This document shows positions 1-10,780 of a stretch of 64,000 nucleotides of DNA, piece after piece (position 1 is the first letter of the stretch; every line of letters starts with the position of its first letter). Made by a program: the position numbers and the translations under genes. This stretch comes from Vesta saturnalis (lineage: Eukaryota; Arthropoda; Insecta; Coleoptera; Lampyridae): NCBI GenBank assembly GCA_036346205.1, contig JARFJB010001678.1, forward strand, positions 485,001 through 549,000. The letters are read 5' to 3'. The notes beneath the pieces were generated by a model, which was given only the letters and a program-made list of their open reading frames with translations, made no database searches and was not told the origin of the DNA.

Positions 1-169
1 TTTGTACTAATTTGTACCATACAGATAAATCAAATATTTTCATTTATTCCGTGAAAAACAACCCCCAATTGATTTCAGACATATTAGGCGCAAGAGTAAA
101 CTACTCTTTCCTATCAGCAGAATCAATCGCTACTCTTTTTTATGGAAATCTGAATATTTACATTTTGAC

Positions 170-178
<9 letters not shown>
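1..178. repeat. Left arm of an ~11-kb inverted repeat
   Basis: Read on the minus strand, this segment matches 10,881-11,340: the sequence beside the TA tract (TATACCGTCAAAATGT), the GATTGATTCTGCTGATA block, TGAAATCAATTGGGG and, at the window edge, GTACAAATTAGTACAAA all recur in the same order. The arm probably continues left of the window. It carries one repeat unit where the right arm carries more than two. No gene is visible here; reading frames across it are a by-product of the TA tract. Confidence 0.7.

Positions 179-219
<41 letters not shown>
172..219. repeat. (TA)n microsatellite
   Basis: About 24 TA dinucleotides. It ends directly at the terminus of the adjoining palindromic element, whose target is TA. 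Confidence 0.97.
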
Positions 220-222
<3 letters not shown>

Positions 223-342
223 GGTGTCCCAACGATAGAGTAAAGTAAGTTTATGCTTAACTAGAATTATTTGTGTAAATATTGTATGGACCATGGGGTA
301 GAGGTAAGAAGTGTGCATTTTTTTTAAATATTGGAAGTTATA

Positions 343-2664
343 CAGGGTGTGCCAGAAAAGCAGGACGTGAAAAGTATGATTTTTTAAATAGAACACCCCG
401 TATTTGATTTTAGTTTTTAATTCTACGTGTCCATACAAACATATTTTGTCATACTAAAGATTGGCTGAAAGTTTTTAGTTCTTGAGATATTCGCGTTTAA
501 AGATTATTATGGTCATTTTCGTGGGGTTGATGAATGGGCAATTGTTCCGTTATTTCACAATAAAAAAAATTGGTATTTCGTGTGAAAATGAGTGATATTA
601 TACTAACGTTTAGACCGAGTAGTATTTCTAATTTTCTCAATAGGGTGTTTGTTATAACCATTCAAATTTGAAAATTCTCAAATTAAAAAAAATCAGTTTT
701 TTTTAATTGCACACCCTATATATTTTTATTTCATTTTATTCGGGATTAAAAATCTATCATTTTGTCAAATATATCCTATATCTATCTTTGACAGTTTTCG
801 AGTAATTTCAATTTTTTCACACTAGCTACTTTATTTTCGATAACATTGCATTGCATGGATCTTGGTAGCCATGGAAAATAATAATTGCGTTACTAAGATA
901 CAAAGGTTTCCTACTTGTCAAAATAAACACATATTAAATTTGTCGTTTTCGCATTTAACTTGTTATCAATTCTTGTATCAATTATGGATTATTCGACAAA
1001 TGAATTAATTGATATGATATACGTGTTGGGCGAGGCTGAAAAAAACCCTTTATTGGCACAACGAATCCACAAAATGAAATATCCTGAACGTCGAATACCT
1101 ACTACTGTTAGCTTGGAAAATTTGAGGGATAGATTTGATTCTAGCGGTAGTGTTAAATACTTCAAACGTAAAGTTGTTAATAAAAGGGCAGCTAATGAAG
1201 AAAAAGAACTTGAAATATTATTAAATATTCAAGAAAATCCCCAAGTGAGTTCTAGAACATTAGCGACGATATGTGATAACTCCAAATCAAACGTGAATCG
1301 AACAACGCTGAAGTATAAGTACCATCCCTATCACATTGAGCTTCATCAAGAATTGCGAGAAGAGGATTTTGCAAGACGAATTGAATTCTGCAATATCATT
1401 AATCAACGGCTCCAATTAAATAACAACTTTTTGTGCTCCATAATGTTTTCCGATGAGGCGACGTTTAAAAGTAATGGGGCTGTAAATCGGCATAATATGC
1501 ACTATTACGCCATTGATAATCCATTTTGGCTACGAGAAGTTCAAAACCAAAATTATTGGTCACTAAATGTGTGGTGTGGTATACTTAATGACCAAATTAT
1601 CGGTCCCTATTTTTGATGATCCATTAACGGGCCGCAGCTATTTGCATTTCTTACGTGAAGAATTGCCTGTGTTACTTGAGGATATCAATTTAGAAGGACG
1701 ACTAAATATGTGGTTGCAACAGGATGGTGCACCTCCACATTTTATCGGGACGTAAGGGAATTCTTGAACCAGCAATACCCGGAGAAATGGATAGGACGTA
1801 ATGGCTTTATATTATGGCCACCCAGGTCATGCGATTTAACTCCACTGGATTTTTCCTATGGGGATACATAAAAGATCGGGTGTATATTATTAAACCTACA
1901 ACAAGGAGGACATGAAAATAGAATTCGCGAAGCTTGTCGCACAGTGACCCTCTTATGTTATCCCAAGTGAGACAGAACATGAGAAAAGTCTCAATATGTG
2001 TATTCAGCAAGAAGGCCGTCTATTTGAGCATTTACTAAGACGCAATGTTGAATAATTATTGAATTACTGTTTCTCATTAATAAAAACTGTTAATATTCTC
2101 GCTTAGGTGGTTTGTTTTATTTCGTCGCAATTGTTTTCCATGGCTACCACGATCCACAATAATGTTATAGTATCGTATGTAACGTAGCTAGTGAGAAAAA
2201 TCGAAATTACTCGAAAACTATCAAAGATAGATATAGGATATATTTGACAAAAATGAATCCCGAATAAAATGAAATAAAAATATATAGGGTGTGCAATTAA
2301 AAAAAACTGATTTTTTTTTTATTTGAGAATTTTCAAATTTGAATGGTTATAACAAACACCCTGTTGAGAAAATTAGAAATACTACTCGGTCTAAACGTTA
2401 GTATAATATCACTCATTTTTCACACGAAATATCAATTTTTTTTATTGTGAAATAACGGAACAATTGCCCATTCATCAACCCCACGAAAATGACCATAATA
2501 ATCTTTAAACGCGAATATCTCAAGAACTAAAAACTTTCAGCCAATCTTTTGTATGACAAAATATGTTTGTATGGACACGTAGAATTAAAAACTAAAATCA
2601 AATACGGGGTGTTCTATTTAAAAAAATCATACTTTTTCACGTCCTGCTTTTCTGGGCCACCCTG
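343..2664 (+). mobile_element. Long-TIR mariner-type transposon
   Basis: The element starts CAGGGTGTGCCAGAAAAGCA and ends with the inverted form, flanked by TA at 341-342 and 2,665-2,666. The terminal inverted repeats are about 540 bp each (343-889 and 2,126-2,664), far longer than the ~30 bp of classic mariners. Shared blocks include the CATGGCTACCA region next to the coding part and the AACACCCTGT region further out. The arms are still very similar, so the copy is fairly young or its arms convert each other. One decayed transposase lies between the arms. Confidence 0.85.
984..2055 (+). pseudogene. Mariner-type transposase, frameshifted
   Basis: The chosen ATG gives MDYSTNELIDMIYVLGE, the start of the DUF4817-like helix-turn-helix found in many insect mariner transposases. 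The first frame runs to 1,616 and contains HPYHIELHQEL, then the first catalytic Asp in FSDEATF, then WSLNVWCGI. A frameshift near 1,610 moves the reading to a second frame with LHFLREELPVLLEDI and the second catalytic Asp in WLQQDGAPPHF. A stop at about 1,755 and another shift lead to WPPRSCDLTPLDF with the third Asp, then a further shift to LWGYIKDRVY. The end is recognisable as EGRLFEHLLRRNVE before TAA at 2,053-2,055. At least three to four frame breaks make it non-functional. Family length is about 340-370 residues, which this span fits. It would bind its own TIRs and cut and paste DNA in the nucleus. Confidence 0.9.
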
Positions 2665-2797
2665 TATAACTTCCAATATTTAAAAAAAAATGCACACTTC
2701 TTACCTCTACCCCATGGTCCATACAATATTTACACAAATAATTCTAGTTAAGCATAAACTTACTTTACTCTATCGTTGGGACACCCTGTATATATGT

Positions 2798-3001
2798 AAT
2801 CCCCTCGATTTCTCATTTTGGAGATTCATGAAAAATGATGTTTATTCTCTAGAACTACATAATGAAGAGCAACTATGGATAAGAATTATGGAATCCGCAG
2901 ATAGATTCCGTAATAAACCAGGAATATTTCAAAGATGCCGTCAATCCTTAGGAAGAAGAATTCACTGCCCTTCATTGTTGCTATTGAAATTTTATTGTTG
3001 A
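2798..3001 (+). pseudogene. Mariner transposase C-terminal fragment
   Basis: The frame reads NPLDFSFWRFMKNDVY, equivalent to the third catalytic motif and the following Trp-rich region of mariner transposases (typically TPLDFFLWGFLKDKVY). It continues through a helical stretch (NEEQLWIRIMESADRFRNKP) to CRQSLGRRIHC, which is where the family C-terminus lies. Only the last quarter is present. It starts immediately after the palindromic element, but no matching N-terminal part precedes that element, so insertion into an intact gene is not enough to explain it. It is a different copy from the transposase at 984-2,055. Confidence 0.75.
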
Positions 3002-3424
3002 AGTGTTATGTAATTGTTTTTGCAAATAAGTTACTATGGCGCTTTTGGATAATTAGCATGTATCGGATGCATTTTTCTTGTAAACCGTTGGTCCTAGCGA
3101 CTTCAATAAGGTATACATTTCCGAAGCAGAAAAGATGGGAAAACAAATTTTTCCAGTCGAAAATGACATACAGTGTAAGCAAAAATATTAGGACCGATTC
3201 AAACAAGATGGAAACCTGTATGTGGCGCCCTCTATCAGTAATAAAAGAACTAAGGTCATATTTGAATTCTGCGTGATAAAAATCCCCTGTATACAAAATT
3301 TCATCCGCTTATTACATCATTGTAAATAGATATTAAAAAAAAGCAAAAAAATAATTAAACTTCAACACCCTATATCTTTTAAACGAAGGCGTTGCGGACC
3401 TAAGTTCATAGGAACTTTTTTTCT
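3002..3424. other. Repeat debris without gene
   Basis: AT-rich sequence without a credible reading frame. It contains ACACCCTATAT and CCCCTGTATAC, which look like remains of mariner-type ends. Confidence 0.4.
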
Positions 3425-3502
3425 TATATATATATATACACACACACACGCACGCGCGCACACGCACTCCCTCACTCACTCACTCACGCACCCACCCACC
3501 CA
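3425..3502. repeat. Compound TA/CA/CACT microsatellite
   Basis: (TA)n passes into (CA)n, CACGCG, then CTCACT and CACC repeats. It abuts the left end of the next foldback element. Confidence 0.95.
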
Positions 3503-3839
3503 TCTATTTGTATGAGTGGACTGAAAGTATTAGTTTTCACATTGTTTCCGTATACTTTCTATTCCAACTTTTTTGTGTGTGATTTTTCAGTTATTTTGGT
3601 GACTTTTTTGGTTCCATTATTCAATTTTCTGCAAATTTAGTCCTGTTGGTTGAAGACGTTCACTTTATGAACTTCAACCAACCTATGTGAAGTTAGCCAT
3701 AAATTTCAACCATAAAATTTTTTTTCGTTTTTCCGAAAAATTTCGATAAAAACCTATAAAAAATTAATAATCCAAAACATATTAAGAGGAATATTGATAT
3801 AAATCACACATTTCCCACTTATTTAAAATTAAAAACTTA

Positions 3840-5125
3840 TCGCGATCTCCTCGGTCAAGCGCATGAACAAATTCTTTATGGATGATATGTGGGACCACCT
3901 TCTTTAAAATTTTTTTGTCAAATCCTTGGAGAGTACATAATATTACATAACATATCCAAAAATTGGGATGTAATTATCTTTTATAAGATTAGAAAATGAC
4001 TTTGAATTTGGATGTATTTCGGGATCAAAATTTAGTCAACGCGTATGCTCAAATTGTTTATGGATGATATGTGGGACAACTTTTTTTTTTAATTTTTTTG
4101 TCAAATCCCCGAAGAGTACACAATAATACATAACATATCCAAAAATTAAGATGTAATTATTTTTATAAGTCCAGAAAATGGCTTTGAATTTGGTGTATTT
4201 CGGGATCAAAATTCAGTAAACGCTCATAAACAAATTATTTATGGATGATATGTGGAACAACTTTTTTTTTAATTTTTTGTCAAGTTCTGGAAGAGTACAT
4301 AATAATACATAACATATCCAAAAATTAGGATGTAATTATTTTTTATAAGATCAGAAAATGACATTGAATTTGGATGTATTTCGGGATCAATATTCAGTAA
4401 ACGCGCATAAACAAATTGTTTATGGATGATATGTGGGACAACTTTTTTTTAATTTTTTTTGTCAAATCCTTGAAGAGTACGTAATAATACATAACATATC
4501 TAAAAATTAGGATGTAATTATTTGTTATAAGTCCAGAAAGTGACTTTGAATTTGGTGTTTTTAGGAATCGAAATTTAGTAAACACGTATGAACAAATCGT
4601 TTATGAATGATATGTGGGACAACATTTTTTTAATTTTTTTGTCAAATCCTCGAAGAGTACATAATAATACATAACATATCCAAAAATTGGGATGTAATTA
4701 TTTTTTCAGTCCAGAAAGTCCAGAATTTGGTGTTTTTCGGAACCGAAATTTAGTAAACACGCAGTAACAAATCGTTTATGGATGATATGTGGGACAACTT
4801 TTCTTTAATGTTTTTTGTCAAATCCTCGAAGAGTACATAATAATACATAACATATCCAAAAATTAGGAGGTAATTATTTTTTATAAGATCAGAAAATGAC
4901 TTTGAATTTGGATGTATTTCGGGATCAATATTCAGTAAACGCGCATAAACAAATTGTTTATGGATGATATGTGGGACAACTTTTTTTTAAATTTTTTTGT
5001 CAAGTCCTCGAAGAGTACATATCCAAAAATTGGGATGTAATTATTTTTTATAAGTCCAGAAAGTGACTTTGAATTTGGATGTATTTCGGGATCAAATTTA
5101 GTCAATGCGTTTGCTCAAATTGTTT
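3840..5125 (+). repeat. ~180-bp tandem repeat, left foldback arm
   Basis: About eight units. The marker TATGGATGATATGTGGGAC recurs near 3,876, 4,057, 4,240, 4,419, 4,602, 4,779 and 4,960, and is cut off at 5,126. Each unit also holds GTCAAATCCTCGAAGAGTAC and CATAACATATCCAAAAATT. Confidence 0.9.
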
Positions 5126-5351
5126 ATGGATGAATGTTTTTTGTATTTTTTTGTGGCCAAATCCGGTTTTTGTTTTTTATATTTTTTTTTGTGGCCAAAG
5201 CCGGTTTTTTGTTTTTATTTTTTTTTGTGGCCAAAGCCGGTTTTTTTGTTTTTTTTTGTGGCCAAAGCCGGTTATTGTTTTTTGTATTTTGTTGTGGTCA
5301 AAGGTTTTTATTTTTTTTATTATTTTTTGTGGCTAAATCCGGTTTCTGTTT
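5126..5351 (+). repeat. GGCCAAAGCCGG minisatellite at foldback centre
   Basis: Roughly seven copies of a 25-40 bp unit, TTTTTGTGGCCAAAGCCGG plus a T-rich spacer. The reading frames across it (Phe-rich) are in all three phases and are not coding. The minisatellite occupies the loop between the inverted arms. Confidence 0.85.
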
Positions 5352-6135
5352 TTTGTAAAAAAATTTAAAAATAAGTTGTCCCACATATCATCCATAAACG
5401 ATTTGTTCATACGTGTTTACTAAATTTCGATTCCGAAAAACACCAAATTTAAAGTCACTTTCTGGACTTATAAAAAATAATTACATCCTAACTTTGGATA
5501 TGTTATGTATTATTATGTACTCTTCGAGGATTTGACAAAAAAAAATTTAAAAAAGTTGTCCCACATATCATCCATAAACAATTTGTTTATGCGCGTTTAC
5601 CGAATATTGATCCCGAAATACATCCAAATTCAAAGTCATTTTCTGATTTTATACAAAATAATTACATCCTAATTTTTGGATATGTTATGTACTCTTCCAG
5701 AATTGACAAAAAAATTAAAAAAAAAGTTGTTCCACATATCATCCATAAATAATTTGTTTATGAGCGTTTACTGAACTTTGATCCCGAAATACACCAAATT
5801 CAAAGCCATTTTCTGGACTTATAAAAATAATTACATCTTAATTTTTGGATATGTTATGTATTATTGTGTACTCTTCGGGGATTTGACAAAAAAATTTAAA
5901 AAAAAGTTGTCCCACATGTCATCCATAAACAATTTGAGCATACGCGTTGACTAAATTTTGACCCGGAAATACATCCAAATTCAAAGTCATTTTCTAATCT
6001 TATAAAAGATAATTACATCCCAATTTTTGGATATGTTATGTAATATTATGTACTCTTCAAGGATTTGACAAAAAAATTAAAAAAAAGTGGTCCCACATAT
6101 CATCCATAAAGAATTTGTTCATGCGCTTGACCGAG
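5352..6135 (-). repeat. ~180-bp tandem repeat, right foldback arm
   Basis: Five units of the same family as the left arm but inverted: GTCCCACATATCATCCATAA recurs near 5,378, 5,559, 5,731, 5,909 and 6,091. The arm is three units shorter than the left one. Confidence 0.9.
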
Positions 6136-6302
6136 GAGATCGCGATAAGTTTTTAATTTTAAATAAGTGGAAAATGTGTGATTTATATCAATATTCCTCT
6201 TAATATGTTTTGGATTATAAATTTTTTATAGGTTTTTATCGAAATTGTTCGGAAAAACGAAAAAAAAATTTATGGATGAAATTTATGGCTAACTTCACAT
6301 AG

Positions 6303-7617
6303 GCGCGGTCAATTAAATACTAGCGCACCAAAATTTAGTAAGTGGTCCGTGACAAAAAGTCATAGTTGCCAAAGAGTTTATTAAGTTAAACAAAGTATTA
6401 ATTAACAAATTGATTAAATGTTCGAATTGTTTACCGTTAACTGCTATGAATTTATGAATCTTTTTATGATAGACTGACGTACGTTGAAAAATAATTGCGG
6501 ATCATCTTTTATTAAATTAGAGCAATCAAAAATTTGTTGCTGGAGATCTTGGACGTTTGTAATTGGCACCGAATACATCATGTCTTTTAAATGACCACGG
6601 AAAAAAATCCATAGGGTTTAGATCCGGTGAACGTGCAGGCCAAGGATCCGGTCCTTCACATTCAATCCAGTTTGCATTAAAGGTTCGATTCAATGACCGC
6701 CTAGCAGTGAGTGCAAAATGAGGAGGCACACCATGGTGCATGAAACACATCCGCCCCCTAACATCGGGTAAATCATTATCCAAAAAATTGGTGTATGAAT
6801 TACCATTTTAACATTGTGGCATAAAGAATGGACCAATTAAATTATTGCCAATAATACCAGACCATACATTCAGACTGAATTGATGTTGATGATTGGTTTC
6901 AATGAAAACTACGTGGATATTGATAATCGTAGTAATGATTGTTATGGAACTTAAAAGTTCCGTTTCTGGCGAAACCTGCCGCATCAGTGAATAAGATAAT
7001 CGATGGATAATTTCGGTCATTATTGAATTTTTCTAGAAACCAACGTGAAAAGTTCACTCTTGCTTGAAAATTATTAATAGTCAAAGCTTGTATCTTTCGA
7101 TAATGGAAAGGTTGCAAGACTTCCGTTTTAATAATTCTACATATCGTTGACTGATTTGAATTATTTTCTCTTGCCAATTGACGACAGCTTGTGGGATCAG
7201 CGTCAATTGCATCCAGCACTCTTTGTTCTAAAACTGGTGTTCTTGCAGTTCGCCTCCTACCACTGTCAATTTTTGATGGCTTGAAACAACCTGTGAGAAC
7301 CCGATATGAATAGAATTTTTATAAATTGATAATATGTACCACTTTCACAAAGACGCTGCCCAATGTTGGCAAACGTCTTTTTATTTGGTATCCGCCGATT
7401 TGGAAATGCCTGGGAATATAAGCTTCAGCACAATTCCCAAAAACTCTGCCATACGTTATGTGCATCTCCGCCATTTCGGAGTTGGAATACCTATTATTAT
7501 TCATTATGGATAAAGAAATTGTATGAAAACTGATCAAAAATCACAATATGGCAACTATGACTTTTAGTCCACTGCCCACTTACTAAATTTTGGTGCGGTA
7601 GTATTTAATTGACCGTG
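6303..7617 (-). mobile_element. Mariner-type transposon inside foldback arm
   Basis: Inverted ends of about 65-70 bp (6,303-6,371 and 7,549-7,617) share CGGTCAATTAAATACTA and CACCAAAATTTAGTAAGTGG. It splits the right arm of the foldback element: CTAACTTCACATA stands to its left, while the left arm carries the same boundary uninterrupted near 3,680-3,700. It is therefore younger than the foldback. Confidence 0.8.
6412..7504 (-). pseudogene. Mariner-type transposase, multiply broken
   Basis: The minus-strand ATG at 7,504 gives MNNNRYSNSEMAEMHITYGR, a DUF4817-like helix-turn-helix start. Further on are a second helix-turn-helix (NNSNQSTICRIIKTEVLQPF), the first DDE motif as FTDAAGFARNG (Asp kept, the usual Glu changed to Ala), then FSLNVWSGIIGNNLIGPFF. 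The second motif reads MHHGVPPHF, so the catalytic Asp is replaced by His. The third motif SPDLNPMDFF is kept. The C-terminus continues in another frame as VRQSIIKRFHKFIAVNGKQF, ending near 6,412. Frame changes occur near 7,320, 6,900, 6,790 and 6,560. It is a dead copy by both frame and catalytic-residue loss. Confidence 0.88.
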
Positions 7618-7805
7618 ATTGATGAAATTGCAAATAACTCGTAAACCGTTCACTCTATCAACTGCAACCAAGAGAACCAAATTTGCAGAAAATTGAATAA
7701 CGGACCCAAAAAAGTCACCAAAATACCTGAAAAATCACACACAAAAAAGTTGAAATAGAAAGTATACGGGAACAATGTGAAATATTTCCAGTCCATTCAT
7801 AAACA

Positions 7806-8058
7806 ATTCAATCAAATCAGAAAAATCTTCGTCAACAAAGAAATAATTTTCATTGCCGATAATATTTTTAAATTTCTAACGGTTTTTGAGTTATTTGCGA
7901 AAAACGATTTACAAAATTCAACTTTGAGGGCCTGTCACTTTGTTTGTAGCCATACATTTTGGAGAAAAATTTTATTTGACTTTTCGTCTTCAATTTATGT
8001 ATAGAATATACACATATACACTTGAAGAGGGTACGTATTTTGGTTCACGTTGTGTATA

Positions 8059-8059
<1 letters not shown>
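7806..8059. other. No gene seen
   Basis: AT-rich sequence. The stretch GTTTTTGAGTTATTTGCGA is of the kind found next to mariner ends, but no element boundary can be fixed. Confidence 0.35.

Positions 8060-8133
<74 letters not shown>
8060..8133. repeat. (TA)n microsatellite
   Basis: About 37 TA dinucleotides, ending at the terminus of the next element. Confidence 0.97.
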
Positions 8134-8135
<2 letters not shown>

Positions 8136-9046
8136 GGTGTAACAGAATCTTGGTACACCCCAGTTTTCTCGTTTCGTTTTGAAGATAATTGATTGAAACT
8201 TGGGATATCCTATATACATAATAAGCGGCAGTTTTTAACATAATAAGCGATTTTTTTTCATTTCCGGTTTCGCCGGAAGTGACACTAACTTTTGATTTTT
8301 AAATGGAACACACTGTATATTATTGCATTTTTGAATTCTGCGTGATTTCTGAATCCAACGATGAAAAATAAGTGACAGAAGTGCGAATTGACATTAATGG
8401 GCAGCATTTTGAACAACTGTTGTAATGTTTTGTGTTCATTTTTTGTATTCCAAAGCCACCTTATGTATAAGATGATAATTATAAATAAATTGTATTTTCT
8501 TATTTTCTTTTAGCTGTAATTTTGTTTGTATTTATCGCACATTTTAATAAGACATATGAATAAGTTCCTTAGTAATAGTACTAATAAATGGTACCACGGT
8601 ACCAATATGGTTCCATTTGAAAAAAGTTTTGTCCCAAAAACCATTTTGGTGATTATTTGCTCACAAATCACGTAATTTACTATTTTTGGCGAGATTTCGA
8701 TTTTTCTACCATTACACAGGACATTTAGAATAAATCGGAACCGTCATGGCACACTTAAATGGAAAACTAAAAATTATATTATAAAAAATATTGACGTTTG
8801 AAATGTCACTTATTTGGCATCGTTGGATTCAGACAATCGCGCAGAATTAAAAAATTCAATAATATACAGGGTGTTCCATTTAAAAATCGAAAGTTAAGTT
8901 TTACTTCCGGCGAAACCGGAAATGAAAAAAAAATCGCTTATTATGTCAAAAAGTGCCGCTTATTACGTATATAGAATATCTCGAGGTTCAATCAATTATC
9001 TTCAAAACGAAATGAGAAAAGTGGGGTGTACCATGACCTTGTAACA

Positions 9047-9048
<2 letters not shown>
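8134..9048 (+). mobile_element. Deletion-derivative mariner (MITE-like)
   Basis: Inverted arms of about 240 bp (8,134-8,377 and 8,815-9,048) share ends of the form GGTGTAACA...GGTACACCCC, the TTCCGGTTTCGCCGGAA hairpin and CTGAATCCAACGATG. TA tracts flank both sides. The interior of about 440 bp keeps only the last 15 codons of a mariner transposase plus AT-rich filler, so this is an internally deleted, non-autonomous copy. Confidence 0.8.
8378..8425 (+). pseudogene. Relic of transposase C-terminus
   Basis: The frame reads EVRIDINGQHFEQLL followed by TAA. Mariner transposases of this group end in a basic, Cys/Asn/Gly-containing tail followed by HFEHLL or HFEQLL; the copies ending at 2,055, 9,881 and 60,373 show the same pattern. 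It lies directly inside the left arm, which shows what element this MITE came from. Confidence 0.7.

Positions 9049-9096
<48 letters not shown>
9049..9096. repeat. (TA)n microsatellite
   Basis: About 24 TA dinucleotides, then a short CACACA stretch, directly at the right end of the deleted mariner. Confidence 0.97.
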
Positions 9097-9100
<4 letters not shown>

Positions 9101-9536
9101 CACACACAAAGGATGTCCCACGACGAACGACATCGATCGATTATGGAAAAAGTATAAATAGGAAAAATATAAAAACTTGGTTACTTACTAAAGTCGATGG
9201 GGAACATCCTTTTAAAGTATTCTCAAGATTACAGCACTCCTGGTTATACCGGATGTGGATATTAACTTGCTTATTCTAAATTGGACAACCTGTATATTGT
9301 TGCATTTTTAGATTTTACGTCCAATACTAGGCATACTTTATGTTTAATGTCATATACCTAACTTTAGCCGTTTTTGAGATATTCTAAGCTTTCAATAAAA
9401 AATGACATCGCCCAACAAAATTGCCTATACTGTCCAAACGGCAAATTATTTTCAGTGAAATTCTGCACTATTGTTAACAAAGTACTGTTTTAGTTCACTT
9501 ACAACGCGCAATGACGTATTTATATACAGGGTGATT
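9097..9536. other. Mariner-end debris, no gene
   Basis: Contains AAGGATGTCCCACGACGAAC and GGACAACCTGTATATTG, both resembling degenerate ends of mariner-type elements (GGATGTCCCA, ACCTGTATA). No reading frame of note. Confidence 0.4.
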
Positions 9537-10319
9537 GAAAAACAATAATGAATTTGGCACTCAAAAAAATAGAATTTACAGTAAATTGGAACCCATACTG
9601 TTTACATCGGATTTAGGTTTAGCATCAGAAATAACTATGATTTTCAATTTAAAGCGTTTTCATTTGCCCATGTTCGGTTGCGTTATTGAACTTATTATTT
9701 TTAATCTTAGCTCGTTATCCAGAAAAAAAGAAGCAATCACCGAAAGCCGGGAAGCAAATTGTTGAAAATTTAAAACATACCGGTTCCGAATAATTGTTAA
9801 AGCTAAACCTATCCTTAACAATGAAAATGTCGTTTACAATGTGAACTTAATAAAAACTAGAAATTAAAAAAAATCATTTCATTGAATGCTTGAAATTGCG
9901 CCCTTGAACTTCGTGACACTTTTCACACCTTCGGATCAGTTGCTCGTGGGTTGCTCCTTTACTGTATTTGGACTCAAAGAGCGAAATACGTTTTGTACTC
10001 TCTCCATACATGTTTCCTTCGTTGTTAAAGGAGTATTGTATACTTCACCCTTAATGGCACCCCATACAAAAAATCTAAAACCGATATGTCTGGTGAAAGC
10101 AGTGGCCATTAAAAAGGTCGGTCATTAGCTATCCAATGGTCCTCAAGTGTATGCTGTAGGAAAGTATTCACAATATGGCCATTGTGAGGTGGTGCACCAT
10201 CATGTCGGTATAGCACTTTAGTTCTGTTGACCAGAGGTAAATTATCCAGATACTCAGTTTCCAACTCTTGTAGTGTTACTAAATATCCTTCACCTGTAGG
10301 ATCATATGACATATTTATT
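9537..10319 (-). mobile_element. Truncated mariner-type transposon
   Basis: Begins after TA with CAGGGTGATTGAAAAACAAT, a mariner-type end, followed at some distance by the minus-strand 3' end of a transposase. The other half is missing: homology stops near 10,319, where the GA-rich segment begins. Confidence 0.65.
9879..10312 (-). pseudogene. Mariner transposase, C-terminal half
   Basis: Read on the minus strand: YLVTLQELETEYLDNLPLV, then VLYRHDGAPPHNGHIVNTFL with the second catalytic Asp, then HWIANDRP. After a frame change come LLSPDIGFRFFVWGAIKGEV (third motif; the catalytic Asp of PLDF appears as Arg) and TTKETCMERVQNVFRSL. The tail RRCEKCHEVQGRNFKHSM precedes TGA at 9,879-9,881. The first motif and the N-terminal domain are absent. 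Identity rests on the HDGAPPH motif and the C-terminal tail. Confidence 0.85.
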
Positions 10320-10780
10320 TACATTTTGATAGAACTTACCGTTCAAATTTTTGTCATAGAAACATATAACAATTTGAACGTTTCTTACTGCGCAATAAAC
10401 ATTAAAACTCCAGTTCTTTTGGAAGTTTCGTCCTTGTGTGACGATGTTCTGCGGAAACGATCACCCGAACGAGAACCATCCATACCATCATGCACAGCAG
10501 CAGCATCCAACACCGAGAAAGAGAAAGAAGGGAAAGTGAAAGCAGGGAAAAGAGTGAAAGCAGTGAAAGTACACAACACCAAATATAAACAGGAGACAAG
10601 ACAGCAAGACCTCAGTTCGATTCGAGTAACACGGAGCCGATCAGTTGGAGAAGGAGAAAACTTGAAAATGGCAAATGAGACATTGCCGAAACGTCGTTTT
10701 TGTACTGGCAGGAGTCAGAAACATCACCAGCAGACGCGAGACAACACCCGGATAAACAACAGTGTTTCATACTACACTCG

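Larger units (their letters stand above)
220..2788. mobile_element. Palindromic MITE split by a mariner at its centre
   Basis: The outer 123 bp on each side (220-342 and 2,665-2,788) are inverted copies starting CAGGGTGTCCCAACGATAGA and flanked by TA on both sides. Joined without the inner element they form one palindrome of about 245 bp whose centre would read GGAAGTTATATAACTTCC, a perfect 18-bp palindrome. The inner element sits exactly at that central TA. The family looks like a mariner-type foldback MITE (TA target, CAGGGTG end). It encodes nothing itself. Confidence 0.75.
3508..7805. mobile_element. Foldback element with tandem-repeat arms
   Basis: The left arm (3,508-5,125) and right arm (5,352-6,302 plus 7,618-7,805) are inverted copies. 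The outer ends share TCACACACAAAAAAGTTG, AGAAAGTATACGG and CTAACTTCACATA; further in, TAAAAACTTATCGCGATCTC is matched at 6,134-6,160. Inside both arms lie ~180-bp tandem repeats in opposite orientation. The right arm is interrupted by a mariner at 6,303-7,617. This is the architecture of foldback elements (FB, Galileo), in which subterminal tandem repeats make up most of each TIR. No transposase of its own was found and no clear target duplication is visible. Confidence 0.75.

Noticed and set aside
12..248. Frames with long Tyr-Ile runs here and at 130-438, 7,940-8,241, 10,612-10,986 and 46,116-46,346
   Set aside because: Direct translation of (TA)n tracts.
5079..5368. Phe-rich membrane-like proteins in three overlapping frames
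   Set aside because: All three phases are open because of the T-rich minisatellite; this is not coding.
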